Source: Ophioceras dolichostomum
Taxonomy: Eukaryota; Ascomycota; Sordariomycetes; Magnaporthales; Ophioceraceae
Direction of reading: 5' to 3'
NCBI GenBank assembly: GCA_003049485.1
Contig: PYST01000027.1
Location: 124,001 to 188,000 of the forward strand
Length of the DNA: 64,000 nt
The position numbers and the translations under genes were made by a program. The notes beneath the pieces are model-generated. The model was not told the origin of the DNA, searched no databases, and saw only the letters and a list, made by a program, of their open reading frames with translations. Shown piece by piece: positions 10,389 to 21,947 of the stretch (its first letter is position 1; every line of letters begins with the position of its first letter).

Positions 10389-13300
10389 GGTTCAGCTGGT
10401 CACAGGCAAACTCGGTGAGGCGAGCGACGAACAATCAAGGGGGTCGACGGGCGTGTGTGTGTGCGTGTGTCGTGGAGGCAGACAGCGAGAGAAAGCCTGT
10501 AGCAGGATAGAAGCCCAGAAGCGTTTCCTTCCTTATCGCGTTATTGCGGGTTCGTTGATAGCGGCGTGGATTGATCGCTTCCTTTATTTGTGTTTCGAGT
10601 TTCCCGACGAGAAACGGCTGGGCAGGGCGATGCAGGGGCGACGAGGAGGACAAGCAGTTATGTGGATGTTGTTCTAAGGGGGTTGAGAGTGTGAGTTGTG
10701 TGGAGTCGGAGGTGATGTCGAACCTGAAAGGGAGGTTGCGTCGTCGTTGTTTGCGTTGTTTGCGTTGTCAGCGGGAGAGACTGGAGACTGGCTGGAGAGA
10801 GTGAGCGAGTGCGAGCGACTGGGAGGTTGAGAGCAAGGCGTCAACAATCCTGCACGGGCGCTGGCTTGGGCGCTGAGCGCTGGGCGCTGGACGCTGGGCG
10901 GTCGGTGCAGGGCGTATGAGGGAGGGAGGGGCCTGTCTGCTGCTAACTGGCAGTAGCTTTTGTCAGGCGAAGGTGCAGCGAAGCAACAGATGCACAGCGG
11001 TGTGAGGGCGCACGTGGGGAACGGATGGGGTCGTCAACGAATCTGCGAAACGAGGCAGCAATATTGAGAGCGAGGAAAGGAATGAGAAGGAGAAAAACAA
11101 AAGGAGAGGACACGGGGACCAAAAACACGGACGTGTCAAGATAGGTCGTTGGGAAAATGATGCACAACGAATGCGCAAGCCGACTAGAGCTTCACCAACG
11201 CAGATCCAAATTGGGCATGGGGAAAAGGGGTGTTGAAAATGTGTTCAGCCTTGTTAAGATTGGCCTCCGCGAAGAGTCCTGTAATGTGACGCCGCGGACA
11301 ACGTCGGACGCACTGAAGATGTGGGTGCACTCGGGCGCTGGAAGAGCGCCGGAAGTGTGGAAAAGAAGGGTACAACGGAAAACTCGTCGTGACGAACGAT
11401 GACTGATGTAACGTTGCTTACTGCTAAGCAGTGCCTGTATACTGCGTACAAGATGCTGCAGAATTGGATCCTACACTAACAGTCACTATCTATACTGCAT
11501 CAAATTTCCTGCCTGAACCGTGCTTCTAGTCCTGGCGTCTTAGGCTCGTGCCCCAGGACCGGCGGGGCGGCCCCCATGGCGGAAGGATTGGGACCGGTCT
11601 TGGGATTCCGAGACTGGAGAATAGCACTAGCGATCGAAGCTTGCAGCTTGGAAAATCGGCCACTGCTTCTGACAACGTGCCACCAACCTGAGGTAAAACA
11701 CAAGTTAAAGTGAATCTCACAAAAACAGAGGAGGAGGCGCGTTACATGCACCGGACGCTGTTTGAACCCTGCTGGAATCTCGTCCACCTCCTGGACTAAC
11801 TTACCTAGTCGCTCCGGCCGTGTGCAAGATTGCGAGCGAGGCTTGGAAGAAATTCCTTGTGGATTCTAGCGTGATGGGTTGCGCTGGCTGGTGCAGTGGG
11901 TGGTGTTGCTGGCTGATCCACGGCCACGACCCCACGAATCGTTTCCTCTTTTTCCTGTTCCTTCTTGTTCTCAAGTCTCAACAGTCCCCCCGCCCGCCGG
12001 CTCTGGGCTGATTGTAACCCTGAGTCCTGAGCTGGCTGGAAGGGTCCAACGAGCCGGCACGCTAAATCAATCGGGAAGGTAAAATGCCTTCGGCTTTCTT
12101 ACACATCACGCTACACCACCACCATCTTTGGATGTGTGATGTGTATGTAACTCATGCTGTTCGGATGTCAAGCACCAACAGGATCTACGGGTCCAATTTG
12201 ATGCCGAGATTGAGCCCCTTGCTGTCACTGTCATGGACGGTCCGAAAAATCAAAGCAGAAGATTTCTTGGCCCTTGTACCGCAGGAGCGGAGGGGCGCAA
12301 ATCATCAGCAAGCTCTTGCTTGTCAGCAAACCGGCATTTAGGCAGGCAAGGAAGGGGCTCAACTCCAACAACTTACCAGCGATGACGACACACTTCTCAC
12401 TTATTCACTGCGCTGAGCCTCGGGATGGTTGCCATTCGTCATTGGTATTGCTGGGGTAGGCTGTAATGCTGGATGGGATGGCAAATCGTGGGGCAGGATC
12501 ATTGCTCACAGACAAGACTTTGACCCCGTCCTTGTTGTCCTGATCAAGGGACCAATGCGACTCTCTCCATCCGGGACACATCCGGTATCCGGCCAACATT
12601 CAGCAGGAATACTTGCGACCATCCGTCCCTCTGATAGATTATGTACAACCGGGCGTGCTGGGTAGTTCTGTACCTCCTCGGAGAGCCCTCTGGCTTCTTG
12701 CGTCTGGAGTGTACGGAATATATCAGATGAGTCCGACGCCTCTGGAATCTGCAGCCATGTGGCACTTGACAGGGCGGCTTGCGACATGGTCTCCATGATT
12801 TTTACCAAACACGGCACTTTTCTTTTTTCTTTTTCTTTTTTTCTTTCTAAATCGGCCAGCCGGCCAGCCGCAGAACACGCACACACTCTCTCTACGTACC
12901 ACCTATGCACTCTCGTTTCTGAGAGGGGGAAAGATGTCCATCACCCGCATTGATCTGCATCCTGACCAGTGTAGAGAAGCGTTTCCTATTCGAAGACTGC
13001 GCCCCTGACCAGTCAGCCGCAAGGAGAGGGCAAAATAACCAAAGTTAGGGGAAGGATGAAAGAGCGGACTGGGAGAACAGAAAAGACAGCGTCCGGCTTC
13101 GTACTTGTGTCCATACACATACGCGGAGAAGGTCGAAACAAACCCTGAAACCCGGCGCCTTTCCCAGAATGGAAACTTCCCAAGCATCGTCATCATCACC
13201 ACCCTCACGACCTCACAGCTTCACCACCCATGCTACTAGCATGAACAGAAGGGTCCCATTGTCAGGATGTCCAACGTCCACGACTCCTCTTTACTGCGGG

Positions 13301-13804
13301 GTACGTAAGCAAACAAATTCAGGGAAGGTCACCATGGATGCCATGTTTCCATGTCTCTTCGCTTTTGAGGGGGCTTTGCAACGTATTATACAAGTCATTG
13401 AATATCAGGACCTTCAGCTGAAGTTGAGGAGCATGTCTGCCCCGCCAACAACAGCTCTCCGCCTCCACCCAAGAAGGGCAAATGGATGGTTGATATTGTC
13501 AATCTAAAACCGGATAGACTGTCGCAGTAGATTTCCCTGGTCTATGCCAACTCGGCTGCTGCCAGATGCCGGACCCAGGATTCTCTTACCCCCCGCCCCG
13601 CCAATCTCACAGCGACCCAGAGGACCAATTTTGCCCCCTTCTTGGGTCCTGGAACTGTCACTATCACATCCCATCACTGCATATGCAGAAATAAGACAGA
13701 TTTTGACCTTCCGACGTTGTGTAGCTAGCCTCGTGCACGATAAACACCCCAGAGAAGCGACTACCCAAAGCTTTTAACGATGGGAACTCAATTAAAAAGT
13801 AAGT
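10389..13804. other. Intergenic, CDC42 upstream region
   Basis: A 3.4 kb stretch between the CDC42 start and the neurochondrin-family stop. It should contain the CDC42 promoter and leader near 10389. There is a GT run near 10451–10475, a degenerate GCGCTGGGC run near 10858–10903, and a pyrimidine-rich run near 12815–12850. Several minus-strand open frames (11500–11787, 12506–12910) were examined and could not be supported as genes. Confidence 0.5.
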
Positions 13805-14381
13805 TCACCTCAGACTGCCGAGGGTACCAATGACATCTCCAAGAGCCTCCCGCAAGCCGGGAGCGGCGGGCACAGCACCAGATCCGACGCGCCGATCCAG
13901 CTGGGTCGCAAGCCCGCGGATGGCAACGATGCTGTGCTCATACCGCCTCCAGACGCCCGGAGGAGCGTTCGCCAGAACGCTCGTGACGAGCTGCAGCGCC
14001 GCGAAGTAGAACTCCACGGCCGCCGCCGACGCAGACGCATCCTGCTTTTGCTGTTGCTGCCCGCCGTCGTCATAACCACCACCCTCGCCGCCTATGCCCG
14101 GGGCGTCCCAGGTCGCGACGAAAGTAGCGAGGTCAAGCCACTCCTCCCTGCTCCGCCCTTGCGTCTCGTCCTCAACGATGGGCAGCAGCACCCGCACGAT
14201 CTCGACGCCCCGCGCGAAGCCATCCTCACCCGTTGTCGAGCCCGGGGCAGCAGCCAGCGAGAGCAGATCCTCGCTCAGCACCTTCCATCCGTCGTTGCTC
14301 AAGAGGGCCTCGACGCCCTCCTCAACAGCCGTAATGCCCTCGAGCGCCACCAGGACGGGGCGGCAGAAATCCATCCGTCCA

Positions 14382-14414
<33 letters not shown>

Positions 14415-16103
14415 CTCGCGCGGTACAGGTCCATGAACATGTCGCACAGGCCGGCCGCCTCCTTGCGCAGCACGTCGCTGTCGTCCTCGCGGAGCCAGAT
14501 GGCCAGGCATCTCACAGCGGAGAGCATGAGCGGGTCCTCGCTGACGCTGTACTTGATCGAGTCCCAGGCGATGGTGCGGTGCTTGCCGCGCCAGGTGTTG
14601 GCCTCGCCGACGCGGGCGTCCGGGTGGAGGCCCATGGCGCCCGCGACGGAGGCGTCCCATCGGTCGCGGAGGAACTCGATCGTGACCGACATCGTTTCTG
14701 ACATGTTCTTCCTGATCTTCAGGAGCAGGTCGGGTGTGATAGCTATTGATGAGGGCAGGTCGTCGCCGTCATCGTCGCCATCGTCGTCATCGTGGCCATC
14801 CACGAGCCTCATCAGGTACCCGATGAAGCAGGATATGACGTCGAAGTCAGACGCGAGTCGCTGTGACGTGGCGTAGTACTCCGGGCTGCTGAGCTGCTCA
14901 AGGAGGGCGGGGAAGGAGGACCTGAGGTCTATGAGGAGAAGGTTGATGAACAGGTAGGAGAAGGGTTTTTCGGACTTGCTGCCTGCGGCCGAAAAGAGCA
15001 AGGGGGTGGACCGAGAGGGATACACCTGGAGCAAGGTGGCGGCCAGGTTGACATATGCCGCCCGTGCAGCCGGCGTTGGGCGGCTGGACGTTAAATTGCG
15101 GATGTAATTCACGAGCGTGGGGAGCCATTTTGGATTCACTGGCAGAAACTGGAAGATGAGAGCAGGCGACAGTCAGCAACGATAACCTACGTATCCGTAC
15201 GCAGCATGGAGCAGTATTTTGTAGGAAACACGGCAAGAATACATACCTGTTCATCAAGGCTTCTTAAAAAGTTTGCTAAGAAAGCCAGTAGCGTAACGCT
15301 ATCAGTTCCGGTGAAGGCAGAGATCACGGCCTGGAGCACTTGCCCAATCTTTGCAGCTAGTGCCTTCTCATCCTCCTCGGCCTTCGCGGCCATCATAGAG
15401 TTGAGGAGGGCATATGACAAAATGTCCAGAACAAGAGGTTGAGACGGCGCCAGCTCCACAAGACTGCTCAAGTCCTCGATTTGAGTGAAGGCTTGGGCGC
15501 CTTCTGGAAAACTGACAAGTGTTACAAGAGTTTGGAGAATGAGGACAGTTGAGGGTTCAGAACTTTGAGCGGGCGAGTGAGTTGTGTTAGCTAGCGTCGG
15601 GGTCGGTCCGGCGCGAGATTGGGGGAACTATGAGCCTGGGCTTACCTCCGAAGAATGGCACCGCTCAACAGCGGGATCCTCCCCACGAGTTTGTCATTGC
15701 GCTTTGAGTCGTCCGGAAGTAGGAGTGTAAAAGTATGGACCACAGCGACTGCCAGGTCTAGCATGTTCTTCGCGTCGCTTTTCTGATTCTGAGAAGATGG
15801 ATCGGTTGAACTTGCACCTCCCCTGGCCCCTGCCCCTGCCCCTGTCCGAAGCAGACGATCGAGGAACTTAGATGGGATGGATCCCCAAAGCTCCCGCACG
15901 ACAGCTTCGTCGTTCTGAAGCCCTGGGGCGTTGTCAAGAACCGATTTGAGAAGAGCCAAACCCACAAATCGGGACGTGTCGTCCTTGGTCTTGAGAAGCT
16001 CCTTGATTTTCGTGATGGAGGCTTGTTGCGGGGCCGGCTCTAAGTGGTGGCCACCCCTGCTGTCGCCTTGGGAGGAGCTTTGCTCTGATGATGCCTCGGC
16101 CAT
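13805..16103 (-). CDS. Neurochondrin family (DUF1941) protein
   Basis: Three exons (16103–15646, 15562–15247, 15148–13805) join to 705 residues. The N-terminal part, with a KELLKTKDDTSRFVGLALL stretch near residues 30–50, is the characteristic start of the neurochondrin family, an armadillo/HEAT-like helical protein. Helical repeats continue through exons 2 and 3 (for example the stretches beginning LVLDILSYALLNS and VNYIRNLTSSRP). The molecular role of fungal members is not settled; a scaffold role is plausible from the fold. Two low-complexity stretches occur: an acidic DGHDDDDGDDDGDD run and a run of about 12 serines (antisense of 14385–14412). The start at 16103 gives the family N-terminus. 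The gene shares a 435-base promoter region with the divergent CLC gene. Confidence 0.85.
14385..14412. repeat. GAC trinucleotide run encoding poly-Ser
   Basis: A run of GAC triplets on the plus strand reads as consecutive serine codons in the neurochondrin-family gene on the minus strand. It lies inside exon 3 and stays in frame. Confidence 0.85.
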
Positions 16104-16538
16104 CTCTTGGCGGCTGTGAACCACGTCGTATCTTCCCCGGCATCGAAAGGAATGCCGCAGAAGACGGAGGCAAGAAACGTAAGAAAAGTGACTGGAGATG
16201 CTGTACACAGTATCAGAGGAACAGAGGAACAAACGGAGTACTTTGAAGGTTGCTTGGCGAACTCCAGGCGCCGAAATTTTATGGGGCGGTCGCGATAAGC
16301 TTATCGACACCGCGATCATGCATGTGGCCCCTATTCTTAGCTTTTTAGCAATGGCGCTGGCAACGCAAGCTCCAGCTATCATTACTTTCTTCACCAACCG
16401 CGAAACGACCGTCGAGCTCTGGGGGATAAAAAAACGACATAGACAGAGGCAGAATCGAAGTTGGGAGAAACAGCTGTCACATCGCTGCTTGCTCCCAAGA
16501 TCCCAATCGAAGATGATGAGACCCCCCTAAGCCCTACC
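16104..16538. promoter_or_regulatory. Divergent promoter, neurochondrin-like / CLC
   Basis: The 435 bases between two divergently transcribed starts must carry both promoters. The open frame leading into the CLC gene from 16461 begins with TTG, not ATG, so it was treated as leader. No specific binding sites are claimed. Confidence 0.6.
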
Positions 16539-19500
16539 ATGGATCGGTCCCATGCGCTTTTGAACAACGGCTTTCCTGCCAGCTCCGAAGCCTCGTCATC
16601 ATCTTCTGTCCAACCCCGGCGAATATCCCCACGAACCCACAACGACGACGAGATTGACCTGCTTGGTGATGAGGCCGATATAGCGGACGATGACCCCGGC
16701 ATCCTGGGCGACGATCCCCTGCACGACGACGACCAGCTGCCGCTTCCTTCTTCGCATAAACGAAAGCAGCAGAGCGGCATCCTCTCACAGCCATCGCGTC
16801 TTCTTTCCGGCCTCTCCGGTGGCGGCGGCGGCAGCAGCAGTGCCGCCAGCCCCAGGAATGACGGCTCTTCCCTCGCGCCGCCGACCCCGTCGTCCTCCAG
16901 CGGTCTGCCCCTAAGCAGAAGCAACACCCCGCTAGGGGGGGGACGGTCTCCCATCCGGTCTCCGCACCGCCAACCACCCCCCACCGAAAGCAGCGGCAGC
17001 GGCGGCAACGGCAGCAACGCAGGCCGGTCCAACAACAACAACAATGAGCACCCCAATCACCAGTCGTCTCTGTCCAAGGACCACTTCCTCGCGCAGGACT
17101 GGTACGTCGAAGGCCCCGGCCGCCGCGTCGGCTACGAGGACCTGACGGCCATCGACTGGATCTTCGAGTACACCAAGGAGCGGCAGCGTCTGCGGGTGCT
17201 GGTGTCCGGGTCGTCGTCCTCAGGCGCGTCGGGGCAGCAGCAGCTGCTGGGCTACGCGCGCCAGCTGCTGGACGCGAGCCAGGTCTGGGTGATCCTCGTG
17301 CTCGCGGGCCTGGCCGTCGGCACGCTCGCGGCCGCCATCGACGTCACCGCCGACTGGCTGGGCGACGTCAAGGCGGGCTACTGCGCCTCCGGGCCGGACG
17401 GCGGCGCCTTCTACCTGAACAAGGGCTTCTGCTGCTTCGGCTACGACGAGTGGTCCAAGTGCGTCGGCTGGCGGCCGTGGGCCGCCGCGCTGGGCATCGC
17501 GTCCGCGACGGGGAAGTGGATCGTGGAGTACATCTTCTTCCTGCTCTTCTCGGTACGTCGATACGCGCACGACTCACCACTTGCCACCGTTGTGAGGAAC
17601 TTCGATTGTGGTTGCTAACTGTGGATTTTGGTCGATTTCTCACTCCCAGGTCACGTTTGCTCTCTGTGCCAATATATTGGTGAGGGAGTACGCGTTGTAC
17701 GCCAAACACAGTGGTATCCCGGAGATCAAGACCGTCCTAGGAGGCTTCATCATCAGGAGGCTCCTAGGGACCTGGACACTGGTAACCAAATCATTGGGCT
17801 TGGTATGTAACTCAAACTGCATCTTGCTAGAGACATCGGCCATCGTAGCCGCTCTATCGTGCGCCATTGACAGCGAATTTGGGGAAGACAAGCTCTAATT
17901 TCCGGGAGAAATAGTGTCTCGCAGTCGCATCCGGCATGTGGCTGGGGAAGGAAGGCCCCTTAGTCCACGTAGCCTGCTGCTGCGCCAACATCCTGATCAA
18001 GCCGTTTCCTAGCATCAATAACAACGAGGCCCGGAAACGGGAGGTACTGTCGGCGGCGGCAGCGTCAGGCATATCTGTGGCCTTTGGATCGCCTATCGGG
18101 GGCGTGTTATTCAGCCTTGAGGTGAGTTTTCAACCGGAACCCCTTTCTACAAAGCCACTGAACCGCTACTCGATAATCGTGGTGATCTTCAGTCATATTT
18201 TGCTGACCTTTTCCTACTCGCGGACGCAGCAACTTTCGTACTATTTTCCCGACAAGACCATGTGGCAGAGCTTTGTCTGCGCCATGACGGCAGCCGTCAC
18301 GCTTCAGGCCTTTGACCCGTTCAGGTCGGGCAAGCTTGTCATGTATCAGGTCAAATACACCACTGGGTGGCATGCTTTCGAGATGCTCCCATTTGCATTC
18401 TTGGGCATCATAGGGGTGAGTTGACTCAAGAGCATCACAGTTTTGCCCATGAATTTTTGCTTTCCTCATGGAGCATGTGTCATCCCGGATATTAACTCTA
18501 TCTTTTAGGGCATCTACGGTGGGCTGTTCATCAAGGCGAACATGTGGGTCGCGCAGTGGAAGAAGACGACATCGTGGCTACCTGGGCCTACGACCCAGGT
18601 GATCTTGGTAGCGCTGCTAACGGCAGTGATCAACTACCCGAACATCTACATGCGGGCCCAGAACTCGGAGCTGGTGTCGTCGCTCTTCGCCGAGTGCTCC
18701 CAGCTCCTAGACGACCAGTTCGGCCTGTGCAAAACCGGCGCGGCGTCAGCGGGCACCATCGTGCTGCTCATCTTCGCGTCCATGCTAGGCTTCTTCCTAG
18801 CCTCCATAACCTTCGGCCTGCAGATACCTGCAGGCATTATCCTCCCCTCTATGGCCATCGGCGCGCTCTCCGGCCGCGCCGTGGGCATCATCATGGAGAT
18901 CTGGCAGCACAACCACCCGAACTTCCTGCCGTTCCAGTCTTGCGAGCCGGACGTCGCCTGCGTGACGCCCGGCACGTACGCCATCATCGGCGCGGCGGCG
19001 TCGCTGGCGGGCGTGACCCGGATGACGGTCTCGATCGTGGTCATCATGTTCGAGCTGACGGGGGCGCTGACGTACGTCCTGCCCATCATGATCGCCGTCA
19101 TGGTGTCCAAGTGGGTGGGCGACGCCTTCTCGCGGCGCGGCATCTACGAGTCGTGGATCCACTTCAACGAGTACCCGTTCCTCGACAACAGCGAGGAGAT
19201 GGTGATCCCGGACATCCCCGCGGCGCAGATCATGACGCGCATCGAGGACCTCGTGGTGCTCACGGCGGTGGGGCACACGATCGGCAGCCTGCGCCGCGTG
19301 CTCGACACGCACCGCCACCGCGGCTTCCCCGTCGTCTCGGACCCGCGCGACGCCATCCTGCTGGGGTACATCTCGCGCGCCGAGTTGGCCTACAACCTGC
19401 ACACGTGCACGCAGCCGCCCCGCTCGCTGCCGCCCGAGACCGAGGCGTTCTTCTCGCACCAGCCCATGGCCGACCCGCGCGTCACGCTCGACCTCCGCCC

Positions 19501-19831
19501 CTGGATGGACCAGACCCCGATCACGCTGTCGAGCCGGGCGAGCCTGCACCTGGCCGTCAGCTACTTCCAGAAGCTGGGCCTGCGCTACGTGCTGTTCAGC
19601 GACAGGGGCGCGCTCCAGGGCCTGCTGACCAAGAAGGACGTGTGGTACGTGCTGAACGGCGCGGAGGAGACGCGCAGGACGAGCGGGGGCACGCCGGGCA
19701 TGGGCGTCGAGACGGGCATCACGAGGGAGGATGGGGAGGGCGAGCAGAGGGGCCTGTTGAGGTCTGAAGGGGCCGAGGATGATGAAGAAGATCCTGCTAG
19801 TCCTGGGGCGAATGCGGCTTCTATATTATAG
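16539..19831 (+). CDS. CLC-type chloride channel/transporter
   Basis: Five exons (16539–17552, 17650–17802, 17915–18121, 18230–18415, 18509–19831) give 960 residues. CLC proteins move chloride, often in exchange for protons, across vacuolar, Golgi or plasma membranes. The N-terminal ~180 residues are acidic, Ser/Gly/Pro-rich and probably disordered. The transmembrane core follows with HSGIPE (usual GSGIPE), the GKEGP motif holding the external gating glutamate, and FELTGA further on. Two CBS domains form the C-terminus: about 19200–19400, and about 19500–19660 ending near GLLTKKDVW. Where most exchangers have a second glutamate after LFSLE, this protein has glutamine (SLEQLSYYFP). The start is the ATG at 16539 in a strong ACCATGG context. 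It converges on the small gene ending at 20192. Confidence 0.95.
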
Positions 19832-20191
19832 ACAGATACCTGGGATATCTGAGATACCTTGGCATGTGCATGATTTGAACAGGGACGACATAATGTTCGG
19901 ATAGATCTAATGCGGGTGCTGGAACTCGACCGTGGCGAATATAAACTTGTTCAATGACGACTTTAGACGCAAGCTGTGCGTAGTGAAGCTAAGCTCCCTC
20001 GGAGTAGATACCTAGGCAAGTAAATGCAATGCAAAAAAAGTACAATGTCGAACGTACAAATCCCAGATACAGGCGATGTAGCCATCGCTCCTCTCGCTTC
20101 TCAAAAACTCTGTAGATAACAACAACCAGAACCCTATCCCTTCAGTTACCTAATAACCTCGCTTGCTCGCTTTCACGCTCACTCGCTTACC
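19832..20191. other. Convergent 3' intergenic region
   Basis: The region lies between the CLC stop and the stop of the small cysteine protein gene, so it holds two 3' ends. No gene or strong terminator-like element was identified. Confidence 0.5.
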
Positions 20192-20618
20192 TCACAGCTC
20201 CTCCTTCTTCCCCTCACTCTTCGGGGCAGCGGCCGCCTCCTTCGGCTTCTCCTCCGCCTTCTTGCTGCTGCTACCTCCGCCGCCCAAGAGGCTGCTGAGC
20301 CACGACGCCCCGGGGATCGCCACCTTCGCCGAGGGGGGGTACTCCTTGTCGCCCACCTTGACCTTGGGCTCGCAGGTGCACCAGTCCTCCTCGTCCACGT
20401 TGGCCATCGCCGCGGGGATGTGGTTCCCGCAGCCGCGCCACGACTTCTTGGCTGTGAATGATGAGGGTTGGGGAAGTTAGTCTTCTGTAACCTGAGTAGA
20501 CAGGTAGGCAGGGAGGTAGGGAGGTAGGGAGGTCGTTCGTGGTCTGTAGTGGGTCAATGAGAGAGCATGATGAGAGTTCGGACGTACAGCAAGTTGAACA
20601 AGTGGCGCCGAAGCACAT
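20192..20618 (-). CDS. Small conserved cysteine protein
   Basis: Two exons (20618–20588, 20451–20192) join to 96 residues. The first half carries CSTC, then WRGCGNHIP, then WCTCEPK. This cysteine/histidine spacing could bind zinc and resembles a group of short, uncharacterised fungal proteins that share the WxGCGxH and CTCEP patterns. The second half is Ser/Lys/Glu/Ala-rich and looks disordered. It ends in KEEL, which resembles an ER retrieval signal, but there is no signal peptide, so an ER lumen location is unlikely. The exon 1 start was chosen because the splice restores the CSTCSKKSW block; the minus-strand frame from 20407 alone would miss half of the cysteines. Function unknown. Confidence 0.75.
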
Positions 20619-21947
20619 GTTTGGTGTTGGTGTTCGGATGGAATTTATCGCTCAGAAGGTGGATTGTTTTGAGTTTCTTTCGTTCTTGCGATGAACAGGG
20701 ACAGATGGATGGTTTGTTCAACGGTTTCTTTCTGAAGTTGGTTAGAACTACTGGATTTTCTTTTATGAAAAATAGACGACTTAGATCTGATGATTGATGG
20801 TTGTGATGACAAGGAGTCCCTCAAATTATAGTGTCAAGATTTCAAAGCCCGTCAAAATCAGTTCGCAATAACAAAAGGCTACGTATCGGCGACTGAATCA
20901 CTAATATACCTCTCCCGTCGTGATGCGGCTGTCTCAGGTGCGGAAATCGCCACACTAAGTCTCCGGGAACGAAGGTGGGTTGGGGGTGTCGGGGTGTGTG
21001 GGGGAAGTTCATGTTGTTTGGTCGCCGAATATAGGGGCGGCTTAACTGGGGCATCGCCGACCTCACTTACACTCAGCGCCGCCTCCGTAGTCTCCCCGAA
21101 ACGGCGTGTAGGAGGTGCCCGGCCGCGCACACTGTATTGCTACCTGCGTTTCACCGAAGGCGTGGTGGAATGGGGAACACGCCATGATGCTTACAAACAT
21201 CGCGGCATTTGAACGGCAGTTCCCGAATAGCCTTGTCGATCACTTGCATGGCCGGGGACACAGCAAAATACCTACCTACCGGGGTAGGGAGGTAGCCTTC
21301 GAAGAACTTCTTTTCCCCTTGGTTGGCCAATCGCATTTCTAAGCTCTGCTGGCCGGCATCCATTTCATATTTCTCTCCGAACTGAGTGTGCAATGACGGG
21401 AACTGCTGGAGACCTGTCTATTCTGGAAAGCCAAAGCCAAACCTCTCAAGACCATTTCCCCGCTTCTATAATCCGCCCATCAAGATCTTAGCGATATCCC
21501 AAGGTGTGGTACTTGTAACACTCGGACGAGGCTGTACCAATGTCTAGGCCAGCTTACACACCAACCCACTGGAGACAACAAACGACACTTGCTCGGACCA
21601 ACCAACCTCGCAATCTCTCTATTTTTTTTTCTGCCTCAAAGATACAGACCGAGAGCGGCCCAGGACGGGCCTCAATGCAGGGTAGGAACTCATGCCAAAA
21701 AGAGAAAACAAAAAGTCTTTCTATATTGGAAGCCAGCGCAGGCGCGCCATACCACGACAGAAACGAAAAAGCATCCAGAGAAAAAGAGTAGAGAAAGCAA
21801 AGAGAAAATAAGCAGGCAACAAGGACCAGCTAGTGGTCCTCCGGACACAGACACTTAGGTTAGGTAGGTAGGTATGGATCTAGTAGGCACCCTAGACTTC
21901 AACCAACCCCCCAGAACACCAGACCACCAGCAGCCCGTTCCCCATCC
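20619..21947. other. Intergenic, no recognisable gene
   Basis: About 1.3 kb between the start of the small cysteine protein and the stop of the Ark/Prk kinase. A GC-rich stretch near 21000–21300 differs in texture from its flanks and could be a relic, but it gives no protein match. A TAGG tetranucleotide run sits at about 21857–21873, close to the kinase 3' end. Confidence 0.5.

Noticed and set aside
11500..11787. Minus-strand open frame of about 95 codons with protein-like composition at its C-terminal half
   Set aside because: No ATG fits the frame, joins with upstream sequence gave stops, and no family was recognised.
12506..12910. Minus-strand open frame of 134 codons
   Set aside because: No domain, no convincing splice partners, and the start codon is in a poor context; considered chance.
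16461..16538. N-terminal extension of the CLC protein
   Set aside because: The frame starts with TTG and lacks an ATG; the ATG at 16539 has an excellent context.
18544..19767. Long second frame (over 400 codons) within the CLC last exon
   Set aside because: It overlaps the real CLC exon in another frame and is rich in Arg, His, Ala and Pro, typical of an out-of-frame shadow of GC-rich coding sequence.
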